A stretch of 57,855 bases of DNA from Candidatus Aquidulcis sp. (GTDB lineage Bacteria > Chloroflexota > Anaerolineae > UBA4142), in assembly GCA_020723345.1 (NCBI GenBank), contig DYJA01000037.1, positions 1-57,855 on the forward strand. The letters run 5' to 3'. The notes beneath the pieces were generated by a model that saw only the letters and a program-made list of their open reading frames with translations, ran no database searches and had not been told where the DNA came from. A program made the position numbers and the translations under genes. Numbering within the stretch: position 1 is the first letter of the stretch; every line of letters begins with the position of its first letter. Positions 32,559 to 42,704 of the stretch are shown here, piece after piece.

Positions 32559-32933
32559 ATGGATCAACGATCTCGTTCGGAAAGACTTGTCCAGCGCCTC
32601 CGTGATTTTCGCTCCTCGATTCCCGACGTCGAAGCCTCCGCCGTCGTCAGCGCGGATGGCTTGATTGTCGCCTCCGATCTGCCTGCGGGAGTAGAAGAAG
32701 ATCGCGTCTCCGCCATGTCCGCCGCGATGCTTTCGCTGGGCGACCGCATCGCGAACGAATTGCGGCGCGGCGTGCTCGACCAGGTGTACATTCACGGCGA
32801 GAATGGTTACGTCGTTTTGATGGCAGCCGGCGAAGAAGCCGTCCTCACGGTGCTGGCGCGCAAGGAAGCCAAACTCGGTTTGATTTTGTACGATATGAAA
32901 AAAGCCGCGACCGACATCGCGGCGATGATTTGA
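32559..32933 (+). CDS. Roadblock/LC7 domain protein
   Basis: A 124-residue protein. VEASAVVSADGLIVASDLP and VLDQVYIHGENGYVVLMAAGEEAVLTVLAR are the two core strands of the roadblock/LC7 fold, and LGLILYDMKKAATDIAAMI is the final helix. Bacterial members partner with small MglA-like GTPases in polarity and signalling; no GTPase gene is nearby. It has its own promoter (32479-32507) and a terminator-like hairpin after it. Confidence 0.88.
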   Translation: MDQRSRSERLVQRLRDFRSSIPDVEASAVVSADGLIVASDLPAGVEEDRVSAMSAAMLSLGDRIANELRRGVLDQVYIHGENGYVVLMAAGEEAVLTVLARKEAKLGLILYDMKKAATDIAAMI

Positions 32934-32964
32934 TGGAGAGACGCAGAATGGAACGTCTCCTTGA

Positions 32965-34638
<1,674 letters not shown>

Positions 34639-34640
34639 TC

Positions 34641-34703
34641 CGTATTCAGTGTTCAGTATTCAGAGCACTGAACACTGGATACTGAACACTGAATACTGCA
34701 GAC
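34641..34703. repeat. Heptamer hairpin, TTCAGTA/TACTGAA family
   Basis: GTATTCAGTGTTCAGTATTC is mirrored by CACTGAACACTGGATACTG and AACACTGAATACTG. It lies immediately 3' of pyrG. Confidence 0.9.
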
Positions 34704-34711
34704 TGCCCCTG

Positions 34712-34741
34712 TTGGCAAAAATTGGGCAATCGTGATAAAAT
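34712..34741 (+). promoter_or_regulatory. Sigma-70-type promoter of the HEAT-repeat gene
   Basis: TTGGCA (34712-34717), 18 nt spacer, TAAAAT (34736-34741). Each hexamer matches five of six consensus bases. It lies downstream of the repeat element, 38 nt before the chosen start. Confidence 0.55.
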
Positions 34742-34778
34742 AGTGGTGAAGATGCAAAACTGGCAAAGGAACTGGCGT

Positions 34779-35726
34779 ATGGCTAGATGGACTCACATGA
34801 ACAAACGCGAGAAACTCTCCTATCTCGCGGATCTGGAAGACGGCTATCGTCCGTTCGACAAGCACGCGCTCACGCTACTGCGCTCGTTGATGGACGATCA
34901 CGATCCCGAAGTGCGCGCCGAAGCGATTGCTTGCCTGTGGTACGATCCCGACTCGCGGTGGATCGACGTGTTGATGCGCAAAGCCACCGAAGACCCGCAC
35001 GCCGACGTGCGCGCGCACGCGATCTCCGCGCTCGGGCGCTACATTTACGAAGGGGAAGAAGCGAACTTGGAGGGCTGGGACGCGCCATTTCTGGAGATCT
35101 CGCCGGAAGATTATCAGCGCGTCACCGATTTTCTTTTCCGCATCGCGCAAGACCCGGAAGAATCGCTCAGCGCGCGCCGCTACGCGCTGGAGGCGCTGGC
35201 GTTTCGCTCCGACGATCCGGACGTGACCGATCTGATCGAATGGGCGTATCGTCACCGCGACCGGCGCATGAAAATCAGCGCGATCTTTGCGATGGCGCGG
35301 CACGGCGATCCGCGGTGGGGGGAGTACATCCTCGCCGAATTACACAGCGACGATTCCCAGGTGCAATACGAAGCAGTGCGCGCCGCCGGGGAACTCGGCT
35401 TGACCGAAGCGACCGACACCTTGATCGAAATGGCGACGAATAAAACAATTCGCAAACCGCTCCGCCTCCTCTCGATCTACGCGCTCGGCGAAACCGGCGA
35501 CGACCGCGCGTACCCCGTCCTCGAAAAACTCGCGCGCTCGCGCGACCGCGACGTGCGCGATGTGGCGCGCGACGCCATCGAAGAATGGATCATGGTCACC
35601 CATATGGACGATATGATGGAAGACGCGCTGGACGAGGCGGACGCCGAAGACGCGGCGGCGCAATTCGAGACCGCATCATTTCCCGACGTGTGGGACGCGG
35701 ATACGGGAACATTCTCCAAAAATTAA
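34779..35726 (+). CDS. HEAT-repeat protein
   Basis: About 315 residues of tandem HEAT units, for example LTLLRSLMDDHDPEVRAEAI, DVLMRKATEDPHADVRAHAI, ISAIFAMARHGDPRWGEYIL, VQYEAVRAAGELG and LEKLARSRDRDVRDVARDAI. It ends with an acidic tail (DDMMEDALDEADAEDAAAQ). Such solenoids are scaffolds for protein-protein contact. No catalytic motif is seen. ATG 34779 follows AAAGGA at 8 nt spacing; an ATG at 34752 is the alternative. Confidence 0.85.
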   Translation: MARWTHMNKREKLSYLADLEDGYRPFDKHALTLLRSLMDDHDPEVRAEAIACLWYDPDSRWIDVLMRKATEDPHADVRAHAISALGRYIYEGEEANLEGWDAPFLEISPEDYQRVTDFLFRIAQDPEESLSARRYALEALAFRSDDPDVTDLIEWAYRHRDRRMKISAIFAMARHGDPRWGEYILAELHSDDSQVQYEAVRAAGELGLTEATDTLIEMATNKTIRKPLRLLSIYALGETGDDRAYPVLEKLARSRDRDVRDVARDAIEEWIMVTHMDDMMEDALDEADAEDAAAQFETASFPDVWDADTGTFSKN

Positions 35727-35801
35727 AGACGACCGCAGACGACAGACCGCCGACAGCCGAGAGATGACTGCGGCGGTCTGTGGTCAGCGGTCTGCCGTCG
35801 T
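35727..35801. repeat. Heptamer hairpin, GACCGCN/GCGGTCN family
   Basis: ACGACCGCAGACGACAGACC is mirrored by GCGGCGGTCTGTGGTCAGCG and GTCTGCCGTCGTG. It contains the 3' end and the last codons of the convergent alr gene, so it may act as a bidirectional terminator. Confidence 0.88.
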
Positions 35802-36950
35802 GACGTATCTCCGCTCCACTCGCGCGCTAATCGTCGCGACGGTCTCGTAATTGTTCGTCCCTAATCGCTCCGCAAGTTCCTCCGCGCGAATTTCCTCCGC
35901 GCCTTGCTTGCCGATGAGCACCACTTCGTCGCCCGCTTGCGCGTCATTGATCTCCGTCACGTCGGCAAAGCATTGATCCATGCACACGCGCCCGACGATT
36001 GGCGCGCGCTTGCCGCGCACGAGCACCTCACCGTTGTTCGCCAATTTGCGCCGATAGCCGTCCGCGTAGCCGACCATCACAATCGCGACGCGCATTGAAC
36101 GCGCCGCGCGAAACGCGCCGCCGTAACCAACGTACGCGCCCGCCGCAACTGGCTTGACGTGCGCGATTTGCGTCTTGAACGAAAGCGCGCGTTCAAATCC
36201 CGGCGGACATGGCACTTGTGGATCCGGATCGAGTCCGTAGATCAAAATGCCGCTGCGGACGAGATTGAAACGCGCGTCGGGCAGGCGCAGCGTCGCGGGA
36301 CTGTTCGCGCAGTGACGATAGCGCGGGCGGATTTCCGCGCGGTCGAGCGCGCCCACAACATCGCGAAAAGCCGCCAGTTGTTTTTGCGTGAACGCGTCGC
36401 CTCTGCCGGTCTCGCCGAACGCGTCAGGCGTGTCTGACATTGCAAAATGCGTGCATACCCCTTCGATTTCGATGTTCGGCAGCGCGTTCACCGCGCGGGC
36501 GAACGCGACCGCGTCGTCCGACATGACGCCGAGCCGCGACATTCCGGTATCGACTTTGAGATGCATCCGCGCGCGCGCGTTCAACACGCGCGCCGCGTCA
36601 GACATCGCGCGCGCGACCTCCAGCGTGAAAACGATTAGCGTCACATCGTTTTCGACGGCGGCGCGCGTCCATTCCGGCGGCGTGTAGCCCGTGACGAGGA
36701 TCGGCGCGGCGATGTTCGCGCGGCGCAATTCCATCGCTTCGCCCACCGAGACCACGCCGAGCCAACGCGCGCCGCCGCGCAGCACCGCGCGCGATACCTC
36801 GACTGCGCCGTGTCCGTACGCGTTCGCCTTCACCATCGCCACCACTTGCGCGCCGCTCGCGATTTCGACGACGCGGCGCGTATTGTTCGCGATGGCGGAC
36901 AAATTCACTTCGACCCAGGCGGGGCGGAGGGGAATAGAGTTGATTAACAT
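35784..36950 (-). CDS. alr: Alanine racemase
   Basis: A 388-residue PLP enzyme that makes D-alanine for peptidoglycan. MVKANAYGHGAVEV carries the PLP lysine (Lys41), HLKVDTGMSRLG is the conserved barrel strand, GYGGAF is the loop of the catalytic Tyr, and VGRVCMDQ contributes the second active-site region. The start is ATG 36950; the longer upstream frame has no family similarity. The last ~10 residues (ERRYVTTADR) are repeat-derived. It is divergent from the SARP regulator with a 155-bp shared control region. Confidence 0.95.
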   Translation of the reverse strand: MLINSIPLRPAWVEVNLSAIANNTRRVVEIASGAQVVAMVKANAYGHGAVEVSRAVLRGGARWLGVVSVGEAMELRRANIAAPILVTGYTPPEWTRAAVENDVTLIVFTLEVARAMSDAARVLNARARMHLKVDTGMSRLGVMSDDAVAFARAVNALPNIEIEGVCTHFAMSDTPDAFGETGRGDAFTQKQLAAFRDVVGALDRAEIRPRYRHCANSPATLRLPDARFNLVRSGILIYGLDPDPQVPCPPGFERALSFKTQIAHVKPVAAGAYVGYGGAFRAARSMRVAIVMVGYADGYRRKLANNGEVLVRGKRAPIVGRVCMDQCFADVTEINDAQAGDEVVLIGKQGAEEIRAEELAERLGTNNYETVATISARVERRYVTTADR

Positions 36951-37105
36951 CGCCGCAAGTATAGACGCGTCGCCGCAATCCGTCAAAGTCGGCGCGAGAT
37001 CGGCTATGGAATTGACACAACCACCATGCCATTGTACAATCGGGTCAGAAACATAGAATGACGTAGCGACTTGTTGTCTTTTCGATTCTTGCTGATGGAG
37101 GCAAG

Positions 37106-40087
37106 ATGCCTCGCCGACCGAACGAAGCAACAACTTCTCCAGCGTTGTGCCGTTTGTATCTTCTCGGCGCGTTTCGGATCGAACGCGCCGCGCAGACGAT
37201 CCATCTTCCCACGCGCAAGCACGAATCGCTGTTGGCGTACCTCGCTTTGCATCCTGAAGCGCATCCCCGCGAAAAAATCGCCGCGCTCTTGTGGGGTGAC
37301 GTGTCTGACGAACAAGCGCGCTTGTCGCTTCGCGTCGCGCTCTCCACGCTCCGCAAAGAGTTGGGCGAAGATTTCCTCTTGACCGATCGCGAGACGATCC
37401 AACTGAATCCCGATTTTCCGATTTGGGTGGACGCGCGCGATTTCCAGCGAATTGCAAATTGTGAATTGCGAATTATGGATGACGCAGAAGGAATATCCGC
37501 AATTCCTAATTCGCAATTTGCAATTGACCTTTACCGCGGCAACTTGCTGCCCGATTTCTACGACGATTGGCTTCTCCCAGAACGCGAACGCCTGCGCGCG
37601 ATCTACCTTGACGCGTTATTGCGACTCGTCCAGCACGCGCGTTCCGAAGGCAAGTACACGCGCGCGGTTGAACTCGCGCAGCGCGTTCTGGCGACCGATC
37701 GCGCGAACGAAAAAGCGCATCAACACTTGATCTTCTGTTACATCGCGCTGGGCAATCGCGCCGCCGCGCTCAAGCAGTACGAAGATTGCGTGCGCGCGCT
37801 GCGCGACGAACTGGGCATCGAACCATCTACGGAAACGACCGCGCTCTGCGCGCGTATCCAGACCAAAATCGCCGCCACGCAATCGCCCGAAGCCGCGCTC
37901 ACCAATTTGCCGATTCCGCTGACGAGTTTTGTGGGGAGAGACGGGGAGATAAAGGAACTGAGGGAACTGATGGAAACTTCGCGCCTTCTGACTTTAACCG
38001 GCGCGGGCGGGTGCGGCAAGACGCGCCTCGCCATTCAAGTGGCGACAAAATTCGCGACGGAAAATCGCTTCAAAAATGGTGTGTGGTGGGTGGACCTCGG
38101 CGCGCTGGGCGATGCCGCGCTCGTGACGCAATCGGTCGCGCGCGTGTTCAATTTGGGCGAAGCGCAGGGAGCGGCGCTGCTGTCCGCGCTCACGAATTAT
38201 TTGCGCGCGAAGGAATTGCTGCTCGTCGTTGACAACTGCGAGCATTTGCTCGGCGCGTGCGCGCAGTTGATCAGCGCGCTGTTGAGCGCGTGTCCCAAAC
38301 TACAAATTCTCGCGACGAGCCGCGAGGCGTTGAACATCGGCGGTGAAACGGTTTGGCGCGTGCCCTCGCTCGCGCTGCCCGATCTCGCGCCCGTGCCGCC
38401 GCTCGCGCAACTTCGCCAGTACGATGCGATTCAACTTTTCGTCGAGCGCGCGACGGCAATCGCGGCGAACTGGCGGCTCGTCGAAAACGCCGCGCCAACC
38501 GCGCAGGTGTGCGCGCGTCTGGACGGCATCCCGCTTGCCATCGAACTGGCTGCCGCGCGGCTAAAGGTGTTGTCGGCGGAGCAGATCGCGGCGCGGCTCG
38601 ACGATCGTTTCAATCTGCTGACCGGCGGCAGTCGGACCGCGCTGCCGCGTCATCAGACGCTGCGCGCGACGATGGATTGGAGTTACGATTTGCTCTCGGA
38701 CGCGGAGCGCGCGTTGCTGCGACGGCTGTCGGTGTTTGCCGGAGGGTTCGCTTTGGAAGCAGTCGAAGCAGTATCCAGTATCCAGTATTCAGTAAACAAC
38801 CCACTGAACACTGAATACTGTTCACTGAATACTGTGGATCTGCTCACGTCATTGATAGACAAGTCGCTCGTCGTCGTCGAAACGCGCGGCGGCGCGACGC
38901 GCTATCGCTTGCTCGAAACGGTGCGGCAGTACGCGCGCGAGAAACTGCGCGAGGCGAACGAAGCGCAAGTGTACGCGCGGCGGCATCGCGATTGGTTTCT
39001 CCAAGTCGCGGAACAAGCCGACCCCAAAGTACGCAGTCGCGATCAACTGGAGTGGTGCGAGCGGCTGGAACGCGACATGGAAAATTTCCGTGCCGCGCTG
39101 GCGTGGTCGCTTGAGCAAAGCGACGACGCGAACGCCGAGCGCGCGCTGCGCCTCGCCGGCGCGCTGTGGTGGTTCTGGATGATTCGCGGCTATTGGAATG
39201 AGGCGCGCACCTGGTTCGAACGATCGCTGGAGCGTCGCGACGTCACACCGGCGCGCGCGCTGCCACTCGTGGGATTAGCCGTGATGGAGTATTATGTGGG
39301 CAACACGGCGAAATGCAAACCGCTATTTGAAGCAGCATACGCGTTGTATCAACAAGAGGGAGACAAGCGCGGCACCGCGTTCACGGCGACTCTGCTGGGC
39401 ACAGCGATGTACGACGAGGCAATCGCGACCCCGTTGTTCGACGAAGCGCGCGCGACCGCGCAGGCATTGAACGACGAATGGCTTGCCGCGCGCACGGACA
39501 TCGGGCAGGGAATGTTTTACGCGATTCAAGGCGATCCCGCGCGCGCCTGCCCGTTCTTCGAGTCTGCGCTGATTCATGCGCGCGTCGCCGGCGACCGCTG
39601 GTTCATTCGCAATTCGCTGGATTTCTTGGGGTCGGCGGCGTTCGCGTTGGGCGAGGATGATCGCGCCGCGACGTTGTTCGCCGAAAGTCTGGAGGTCAGC
39701 CGCGAACTGGGCAACAAGAATGGCATGGCGCAACATCTCAACAACCTGGGAAAGGTCGCGCTGCGCCGCCGGGATTATCGTCAGGCGCGCGCGTACTTCG
39801 AGCAGGCGCTGGCGCTTCGCCGCGAGATGGGCAATCCGCGTGGAGTTTATGATTGTCTCTGGTCATTCGGCAGAATGGCGGCAGCGGAAGCGCAATCCGA
39901 ACGCGCCGCGCGGCTCTTTGGCGCCGCCGCGCCCCTGACCGAGATGCTCAACGGAAGAGATCGCCGCCCATATCTGGACGAAGCGAGCGCGCTGCGCGAG
40001 CAGATGGGCGAAGCGGCGTTCGACAAAGCGCACGCAGAGGGACGCGCGATGACGGTGGAACAAGCCGTGGAGTACGCGTTGGCGTAG
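37106..40087 (+). CDS. SARP-type regulator: wHTH, BTAD, NB-ARC ATPase, TPR
   Basis: A 993-residue protein. It starts at ATG 37106, with GGAGG 5 nt upstream. Residues 13-110 are an OmpR-like winged helix, about 142-255 the BTAD helical domain (GKYTRAVELAQRVLATDRANE), an NB-ARC type ATPase begins at PLTSFVGRDGEIKEL with P-loop GAGGCGKTRLA (299-309) and LLLVVDNCEHLL as Walker B, and TPR-like repeats fill the C-terminal third. Two repeat elements are read in frame: 115-141 between winged helix and BTAD, and about 554-577 in the winged-helix/ATPase follow-on region. It should act as a transcription activator of STAND type; inducer unknown. Confidence 0.9.
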   Translation: MPRRPNEATTSPALCRLYLLGAFRIERAAQTIHLPTRKHESLLAYLALHPEAHPREKIAALLWGDVSDEQARLSLRVALSTLRKELGEDFLLTDRETIQLNPDFPIWVDARDFQRIANCELRIMDDAEGISAIPNSQFAIDLYRGNLLPDFYDDWLLPERERLRAIYLDALLRLVQHARSEGKYTRAVELAQRVLATDRANEKAHQHLIFCYIALGNRAAALKQYEDCVRALRDELGIEPSTETTALCARIQTKIAATQSPEAALTNLPIPLTSFVGRDGEIKELRELMETSRLLTLTGAGGCGKTRLAIQVATKFATENRFKNGVWWVDLGALGDAALVTQSVARVFNLGEAQGAALLSALTNYLRAKELLLVVDNCEHLLGACAQLISALLSACPKLQILATSREALNIGGETVWRVPSLALPDLAPVPPLAQLRQYDAIQLFVERATAIAANWRLVENAAPTAQVCARLDGIPLAIELAAARLKVLSAEQIAARLDDRFNLLTGGSRTALPRHQTLRATMDWSYDLLSDAERALLRRLSVFAGGFALEAVEAVSSIQYSVNNPLNTEYCSLNTVDLLTSLIDKSLVVVETRGGATRYRLLETVRQYAREKLREANEAQVYARRHRDWFLQVAEQADPKVRSRDQLEWCERLERDMENFRAALAWSLEQSDDANAERALRLAGALWWFWMIRGYWNEARTWFERSLERRDVTPARALPLVGLAVMEYYVGNTAKCKPLFEAAYALYQQEGDKRGTAFTATLLGTAMYDEAIATPLFDEARATAQALNDEWLAARTDIGQGMFYAIQGDPARACPFFESALIHARVAGDRWFIRNSLDFLGSAAFALGEDDRAATLFAESLEVSRELGNKNGMAQHLNNLGKVALRRRDYRQARAYFEQALALRREMGNPRGVYDCLWSFGRMAAAEAQSERAARLFGAAAPLTEMLNGRDRRPYLDEASALREQMGEAAFDKAHAEGRAMTVEQAVEYALA
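37448..37529. repeat. In-frame hairpin AATTGCGAATT/AATTCGCAATT family
   Basis: GCGAATTGCAAATTGTGAA and TTGCGAATTATGG are mirrored by GCAATTCCTAATTCGC and AATTTGCAATTG. Read in frame within the SARP regulator between its DNA-binding and BTAD domains. Confidence 0.9.
38768..38835. repeat. In-frame TTCAGTA/TACTGAA heptamer hairpin
   Basis: AGTATCCAGTATCCAGTATT and CAGT are mirrored by CACTGAACACTGAATACTG and TTCACTGAATACTG. It is translated as VSSIQYSVNNPLNTEYCSL in the regulator. Confidence 0.92.
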
Positions 40088-40108
40088 GGGTGATCCTTGT
40101 GGTCGCCC

Positions 40109-40142
40109 AGACCTGACAGGTTTTGGAAAACCTGTCAGGTCT
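40109..40142. terminator. GACCTGACAGG hairpin, terminator-like
   Basis: A 16-bp stem AGACCTGACAGGTTTT/AAAACCTGTCAGGTCT with a 2-nt loop, followed by T-run. The same element recurs at 55758-55791, so it is also a dispersed repeat. Confidence 0.75.
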
Positions 40143-40206
40143 TTTTCATTTAACGGTAATTTAACGATGACGGTGTATGCTAGGTCACGATGGGAGGAAA
40201 ACGAAA

Positions 40207-40944
40207 ATGGATACGCAGGCAATTTCCCGACGTCAATTTTTGATTGACGCCGGCACACTCGCGACCGGTTTCGTGACCGGTGCAGGCATCGTCGGCATCA
40301 CCTCTTGCGCGCCGCAAGAGATCGTCAAAGAAGTGCCGGTAGAGGTAGTCAAAGAAGTGGTCAAAGAAGTGCCGAAGGAGGTCGTCAAGGAAGTCGTCAA
40401 AGAGGTGCCCAAATGGCCCTGGCCCTACGCCAAACTCGATCCCGAACTCGTTCGGAAAAAAGGACACCTCCGGTGCGCTGAGGGTGGATGCGGTTACGGC
40501 GCATTCGCGGCGATCATCGAGGCATTGCGCGAACAAGTGGGATTCCCGTACACCCAAATCCCGACCGAGATATTGTATTACGGCAAAGGCGGCGTCGTCG
40601 CGCTGGGAAGTTTGTGCGGCGCGTTGAACGGCGCAGCAGCGGCGATCACGTTGGTCACCAGTTCATACAGCGGACTGGTTTCGCAATTGGCGAATTGGTA
40701 CACCAAATTCGCCTTCCCCAGCGATCTGAGCAACCAGTACGCCAAGGAGCGCGCCTTCCAAGTGGGCTCCGACAAGGTGCTAGTGACAAGCGTCGCCAAC
40801 TCGCTGCTCTGCCGCGATTCCATCGCGAATTGGCGCAAAGAATCCGGTTTCTCTTCCGGTTCGATTGAACGTACCGAACGGTGCTACCGCTTGACCGGCG
40901 ATGTTGCCGCGCAGGCGGTGATGTTGCTCAACGAAAAGTTGTGA
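40207..40944 (+). CDS. Tat-exported C_GCAxxG_C_C-type redox protein
   Basis: A 245-residue protein with SRRQFLIDAGTLATG twin-arginine signal. A stretch of EVVKEV/EVPKEV repeats (about 38-65) follows, like the VVKE repeats seen after Chloroflexota lipoprotein signals. Residues from ~85 resemble the C_GCAxxG_C_C family: RCAEGGCGYGAFAAIIEAL, YYGKGGVVALGSLCGALNGA, and later LLCRDSIANW and RCYRLTGDVAAQ, providing four or five conserved Cys. The family is redox-associated in anaerobes, role unsettled. SD GGAGG precedes ATG 40207. Confidence 0.75.
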   Translation: MDTQAISRRQFLIDAGTLATGFVTGAGIVGITSCAPQEIVKEVPVEVVKEVVKEVPKEVVKEVVKEVPKWPWPYAKLDPELVRKKGHLRCAEGGCGYGAFAAIIEALREQVGFPYTQIPTEILYYGKGGVVALGSLCGALNGAAAAITLVTSSYSGLVSQLANWYTKFAFPSDLSNQYAKERAFQVGSDKVLVTSVANSLLCRDSIANWRKESGFSSGSIERTERCYRLTGDVAAQAVMLLNEKL

Positions 40945-41022
40945 TGTCGCGCCCATTGTCCGACAGGCACTCGCGGCAAAGGTCGCGAGAGGACGAAAAG
41001 CGCGCGACACTTTCCAAAAGGC

Positions 41023-41050
41023 GTAGGACAAATTTGCAAATTTGTCTTAC
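41023..41050. repeat. Palindrome GTAGGACAAATTTG + inverse, second copy
   Basis: It matches the element at 30450-30476 with one changed base in the right arm (GTCTTAC). It precedes the membrane-protein gene by 18 nt. Confidence 0.85.
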
Positions 41051-41068
41051 CTTGAAAGGAGGATTGCT

Positions 41069-41713
41069 ATGACTTCAGCAGGTTTGTTGGCGTACTTTAC
41101 CAGGTACAACCCATCGATCTGGCCCATGCAAGTGGTCGTCTACGTATTGGCGCTCGCCGCGGTGTTCCTTGCCTGGAAGAAAAGCAAGTACTCTGATCGA
41201 ACCATCGCTCTCATCCTTGCCTTCTTCTGGCTCTGGAACGGGATTATGTTCTTCCTGCCCGTTGGCGCAAGTGGTTCCCAGTGGTATGTCTTTGCCGCGT
41301 TGTTCGTCATCCAGGGAATCTTGTTTCTGATCGGCGTTGCCAAACCATCGGTTTCGTACCACGTCGGCACAGACATCTTTTCGATCACTGGGATCGTGTT
41401 GATCTTGTACGCGCTGATCGGCTCTCCACTCGTTGGCGCATTGGTGGGCCACCTCTATCCCCAGATGGCGCTCGTCGGCTTGTTTCCGTGTCCGACGCTC
41501 CCCTTCACGTTCGGACTTTTGCTCTGCACAGACAGCAGGATTCCGAAATATCTCCTCATCGTCCCATTCTTGTGGGGGCTGGTCGGCGTGATGACGATCT
41601 CTATCGGCATGGTGGAGGATGTAGTCATGTTGCTGGGCGCGCTCTTGGCAACCGCGATGATCGTCTATCGTGATCGCATGGTGTTGCCGGGAACCGCGCC
41701 GCGACCGGTGTGA
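41069..41713 (+). CDS. Multi-helix membrane protein (DUF6064-like)
   Basis: A 214-residue protein with about six helices (VVVYVLALAAVFLAW, LILAFFWLWNGIMFFL, YVFAALFVIQGILFLIGVA, ITGIVLILYALIGSPLVG, LFPCPTLPFTFGLLLC, LGALLATAMIVY). The pattern FFWLWNGIMFFLPV and GLFPCPTLPFTFGLLL resembles the DUF6064 family. AAAGGAGG lies 6 nt before ATG 41069. Function unknown. Confidence 0.75.
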   Translation: MTSAGLLAYFTRYNPSIWPMQVVVYVLALAAVFLAWKKSKYSDRTIALILAFFWLWNGIMFFLPVGASGSQWYVFAALFVIQGILFLIGVAKPSVSYHVGTDIFSITGIVLILYALIGSPLVGALVGHLYPQMALVGLFPCPTLPFTFGLLLCTDSRIPKYLLIVPFLWGLVGVMTISIGMVEDVVMLLGALLATAMIVYRDRMVLPGTAPRPV

Positions 41714-41746
41714 TCAACGCGCGCAACAAACGTATGAAATAAATGA

Positions 41747-42450
41747 AGTGCGGGTAACTCTCCGGCGTGCCTGCCGTTTGAGAGCCTAGCCGATCAACAT
41801 GGCTTTATCGTCGTGTATCCGAACGGTTACCAGAGCAGTTGGAACGATTGCCGTAAAGCCATGTTATTTCCGGCGAAAATTGAAAACATTGACGATCTAG
41901 GATTCATCCGCGCGCTCATCACAAAATTCCGCGCCGATTTTGGCGTCAGCACATCGCGAATCTTTGTGATGGGATACTCGCTCGGCGGCGACATGGCGTA
42001 CCGGCTCGCGTTGGAAATCCCCGATGAAATCATAGCTGTCGCTATCGTCGCCACAAACCTTCAGACGGATGATAATTTAGATTGTCGCGTTGTGGGGAAA
42101 CCGATACCGGTGCTGATTATGAACGGGACCAGTGATTCCATTATTCCTTACAATGGAGGATTTGGGGTTGGGGGAGAAATGATTCGTTCGGCGCAAGCAT
42201 CTGCCGAGTACTTTGCCAAGTTGAATGGACATACTGCTTCTCCCAAGACCACGCGCTTGCCGCACCAAATCGCTTCCGATCCGGTTTTCGTAGATCGAAC
42301 GGTCTGGAGCGAGACAAGCCAGAGGTCGTGCTGGTCACGATCAATGGGGGTGGGCATGTCGTACCACATCCAAAGCTAACATACAGCGAGGATCTGAATG
42401 GTCCCGTCGAAATCTGGGAGTTTTTCGCGCGGCAGCCGGCGCGGAAATAA
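41747..42450 (+). pseudogene. PHB depolymerase/esterase-like alpha/beta hydrolase, degenerate
   Basis: Similarity starts without a start codon right after a stop (TGA at 41744): LPFESLADQHGFIVVYPNGY, then IFVMGYSLGGDMAYRLA (GxSxG nucleophile elbow), then PIPVLIMNGTSDSIIPYNGG. The N-terminal HGCGG-type segment is absent. Near 42290-42305 the frame shifts: family sequence continues in another frame as VLVTINGGGHVVPHP (catalytic His) and EIWEFFARQPA, ending TAA 42448-42450. So it has a truncated 5' end and one frameshift. Confidence 0.75.
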
Positions 42451-42491
42451 GCCAAGACTTCCAAAGTCCCCCAAGACTTCGGAAGTCTGTT
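42451..42491. repeat. AGACTTC hairpin
   Basis: AAGACTTCCAAAGTCCCCC is followed by AGACTTCGGAAGTCT and GTTTT. It is a terminator-like hairpin between convergent genes, built of GACTTCN units. Confidence 0.6.
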
Positions 42492-42704
42492 TTACGCCGC
42501 AAACTCGTAACCGCAATTCGGACACGTCACCAAGCCGCAGCGCTTTGCCAGCGCGCACACCGCGCACTCCGCCGCGTCGTCCGCGCTGAATTGTTTGCCG
42601 CACAAGGGACAGCGAATCGCGGACGGAGGACGGATGACCGATGACGGATGATCGTCGTCCGTCCTCCGTCTTTCGTCTTCCGTCCTAAAGAATCGCCAGC
42701 GCAT
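42492..42704 (-). CDS. Small double zinc-ribbon protein downstream of feoB
   Basis: About 70 residues with IRCPLCGKQFSADDAAECAVC followed by TCPNCGYEFAA: CPLC, CAVC and CPNC knuckles that form one or two zinc ribbons. It overlaps the 3' end of feoB by 20 bp if ATG 42704 is used; the first ~30 residues fall in a GGACGGA repeat (42618-42687), so the true start may lie later. Co-expression with feoB suggests metal or iron-transport regulation, without direct evidence. Confidence 0.55.
   Translation of the reverse strand: MRWRFFRTEDERRRTDDDHPSSVIRPPSAIRCPLCGKQFSADDAAECAVCALAKRCGLVTCPNCGYEFAA
42618..42687. repeat. Heptamer hairpin, GGACGGA/TCCGTCC family
   Basis: GCGGACGGAGGACGGATGAC and CGATGACGGATGATCG are mirrored by TCGTCCGTCCTCCGTC and TTCGTCTTCCGTCC. 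It overlaps the 3' end of feoB and the N-terminal codons of the zinc-ribbon protein. Confidence 0.85.
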
